In this document: piece after piece, positions 28,416 through 29,344 of the stretch | Layout: each line of letters opens with the position of its first letter | Numbering within the stretch: the stretch's first letter is position 1 | From: Minisyncoccota bacterium | GTDB lineage: Bacteria; Patescibacteriota; Minisyncoccia; UBA6257; XYB1-36-10 | Length of the DNA: 29,344 bases | Assembly (NCBI GenBank): GCA_028709185.1 | Contig: JAQVXM010000003.1 | Location: forward strand, 1 to 29,344 | Reading direction: 5' to 3' | Made by a program: the position numbers and the translations under genes | The notes under the pieces: model-generated | What the model was told of the DNA's origin: nothing | Database searches by the model: none | Seen by the model: only the letters and a program-made list of their open reading frames with translations

Positions 28416-29344
28416 GTGGAAAACGTTTATTCAAAAAAATTCAACGGGGAAATGATAAAGCTCAACCCCGAACAGAAAGAAGCAGTAGAGACGATTGAGG
28501 GCCCAGTAATGGTGGTCGCAGGACCGGGAACCGGAAAAACTCAAATCCTCACCCTGAGAATCGCCAATATTTTAAAAAAAACCGATACAACACCGGAAGC
28601 AATTTTAGCTTTGACTTTTACTGATTCAGCAACCACTAATATGAAAAAGAGGCTTGTTTCTATTATTGGCAGCCGCGGATATTATGCAACGATTTCAACA
28701 TTTCATGGATTTTGCAACAAGATAATTCAAGAATATCCGGAATTTTTTCCGGAGATTATAGGCGGAAAAAGCATAGATGAAATTGGTCGAACAGAACTAA
28801 TTCAGGGAATAATTAAAAAAAATAAATTCAAAGAAATAAAACCATTCGGCAATCCTTATTATTACACTCAAAAAATAATCTCTATAATAAAAAAACTGAA
28901 GAACGAAGGGATAGCCGCAGTGGATTTAAAAAAAATAACTGAGAAAGAAGAAAGAGCTCTTAAAAAAGAAAAATTACCCGCAGGAAAAAAAATAAAGGAA
29001 GAAAGGCGGATAAGAAAAAATAAGGAGCTTAGCTTTGTTTATAAAGAATATCAAAAAGAACTAAGAAAAAAAGGGTATTACGATTTTGAAGATATGGTGC
29101 TTTTGACTCTAAAAGCTTTAAAGAAAAACAGAGATTTTCTTTTGGAACTTCAAGAAACTTATCAATATATATTAGTGGATGAACATCAGGATACAAACGG
29201 AGCGCAAAATAAAGTAATAGAACTTCTTGGAAATTTTCATGAAAATCCTAATATTTTTGTAGTAGGAGATGAAAAGCAAGCTATTTTTCGGTTTCAAGGA
29301 GCATCACTGGAAAATTTTCTTTTTTTTAAAGAAAAATATAAAAA
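28416..29344 (+). CDS. UvrD/PcrA-family DNA helicase, 3' end beyond window
   Basis: A superfamily 1A helicase that unwinds DNA with 3'-5' polarity in repair and replication restart. About 309 codons are visible. From a GTG start: Q-motif L-N-P-E-Q-K-E-A-V (16-24), Walker A G-P-G-T-G-K-T (36-42), motif Ia L-T-F-T-D-S-A, S-T-F-H-G-F-C, Walker B V-D-E-H-Q-D-T-N and motif III G-D-E-K-Q-A-I-F-R-F-Q-G-A. D-E-H-Q replaces the more common D-E-F/Y-Q. A TAAAAT box (28404-28409) lies six bases before the GTG, the usual leaderless spacing here. An in-frame ATG at 28452 is the alternative start. The C-terminal motifs lie outside the window. Confidence 0.93.
   Translation, partial: MENVYSKKFNGEMIKLNPEQKEAVETIEGPVMVVAGPGTGKTQILTLRIANILKKTDTTPEAILALTFTDSATTNMKKRLVSIIGSRGYYATISTFHGFCNKIIQEYPEFFPEIIGGKSIDEIGRTELIQGIIKKNKFKEIKPFGNPYYYTQKIISIIKKLKNEGIAAVDLKKITEKEERALKKEKLPAGKKIKEERRIRKNKELSFVYKEYQKELRKKGYYDFEDMVLLTLKALKKNRDFLLELQETYQYILVDEHQDTNGAQNKVIELLGNFHENPNIFVVGDEKQAIFRFQGASLENFLFFKEKYK

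Noticed and set aside
1..29344. CRISPR array, insertion sequence or prophage
   Set aside because: No regularly spaced direct repeats, transposase, integrase or phage structural genes were seen.

Overview
The window is an AT-rich, densely coded bacterial chromosome segment. Short intergenic gaps, small proteins, many leaderless genes, a domain-stripped AspRS and several unrecognised small proteins suggest a Candidate Phyla Radiation (Patescibacteria, Parcubacteria-like) genome. That assignment is an inference from style and content; no rRNA or other marker is present to settle it. RF2 is encoded and TGA serves as a normal stop, so the standard bacterial code applies.

Layout. 1-2.3 kb: a secreted lysozyme-like protein, a zinc-ribbon protein and a GT4 glycosyltransferase. 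2.3-5.2 kb: a polyprenyl-phosphate sugar transferase, then a ComEC-type DNA uptake channel split into a membrane protein and an overlapping metallo-beta-lactamase gene. 5.2-9.4 kb: aspS without its usual insertion domain, a 57-aa membrane protein, a rod-shaped putative small RNA resembling 6S RNA in architecture, an FtsB/DivIC-like protein, tRNA-Gly(CCC), a 57-aa membrane protein on the minus strand with a near-perfect promoter, an RNHCP zinc protein, tRNA-Thr(CGT) and prfB. 9.4-13 kb: ftsEX, a thioredoxin-DsbD fusion, a tandem pair of small paralogues and tRNA-Gln(CTG). 13-17.8 kb: a compositionally odd exported protein, lactate permease, a peptidoglycan-binding protein, DsbB, a glutaredoxin and a small Cys/His protein. 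17.8-21 kb: dnaX on the minus strand, diverging from a DUF4015 glycoside-hydrolase-like gene across a palindromic promoter, then a membrane-anchored cyclophilin. 21-23 kb: cbiZ (minus) preceded by a cobalamin riboswitch and diverging from cobD/cbiB (plus). 23-27.5 kb: scpA, scpB, a D,D-carboxypeptidase, mraY and an ATP-cone/nuclease fusion. 27.6-29.3 kb: an unrecognised minus-strand gene and the start of a UvrD-family helicase cut by the window edge.

How the genes work together. Cell envelope and division functions dominate (MraY, carboxypeptidase, FtsEX, FtsB-like, peptidoglycan-binding and lysozyme-like proteins). An extracytoplasmic disulfide system is spread over 6 kb (Trx-DsbD fusion, DsbB, glutaredoxin). 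The cbiZ/riboswitch/cobD locus implies scavenging and remodelling of corrinoids rather than de novo B12 synthesis.

Expression signals fall into two classes. Many genes have a TATAAT-like box ending 6-8 bases before the start codon, with no Shine-Dalgarno site, and are predicted to be leaderless. A smaller set of mostly unrecognised small genes has a 5' leader and a clear AAGGAG-type site. I saw no CRISPR array, insertion sequence or prophage.
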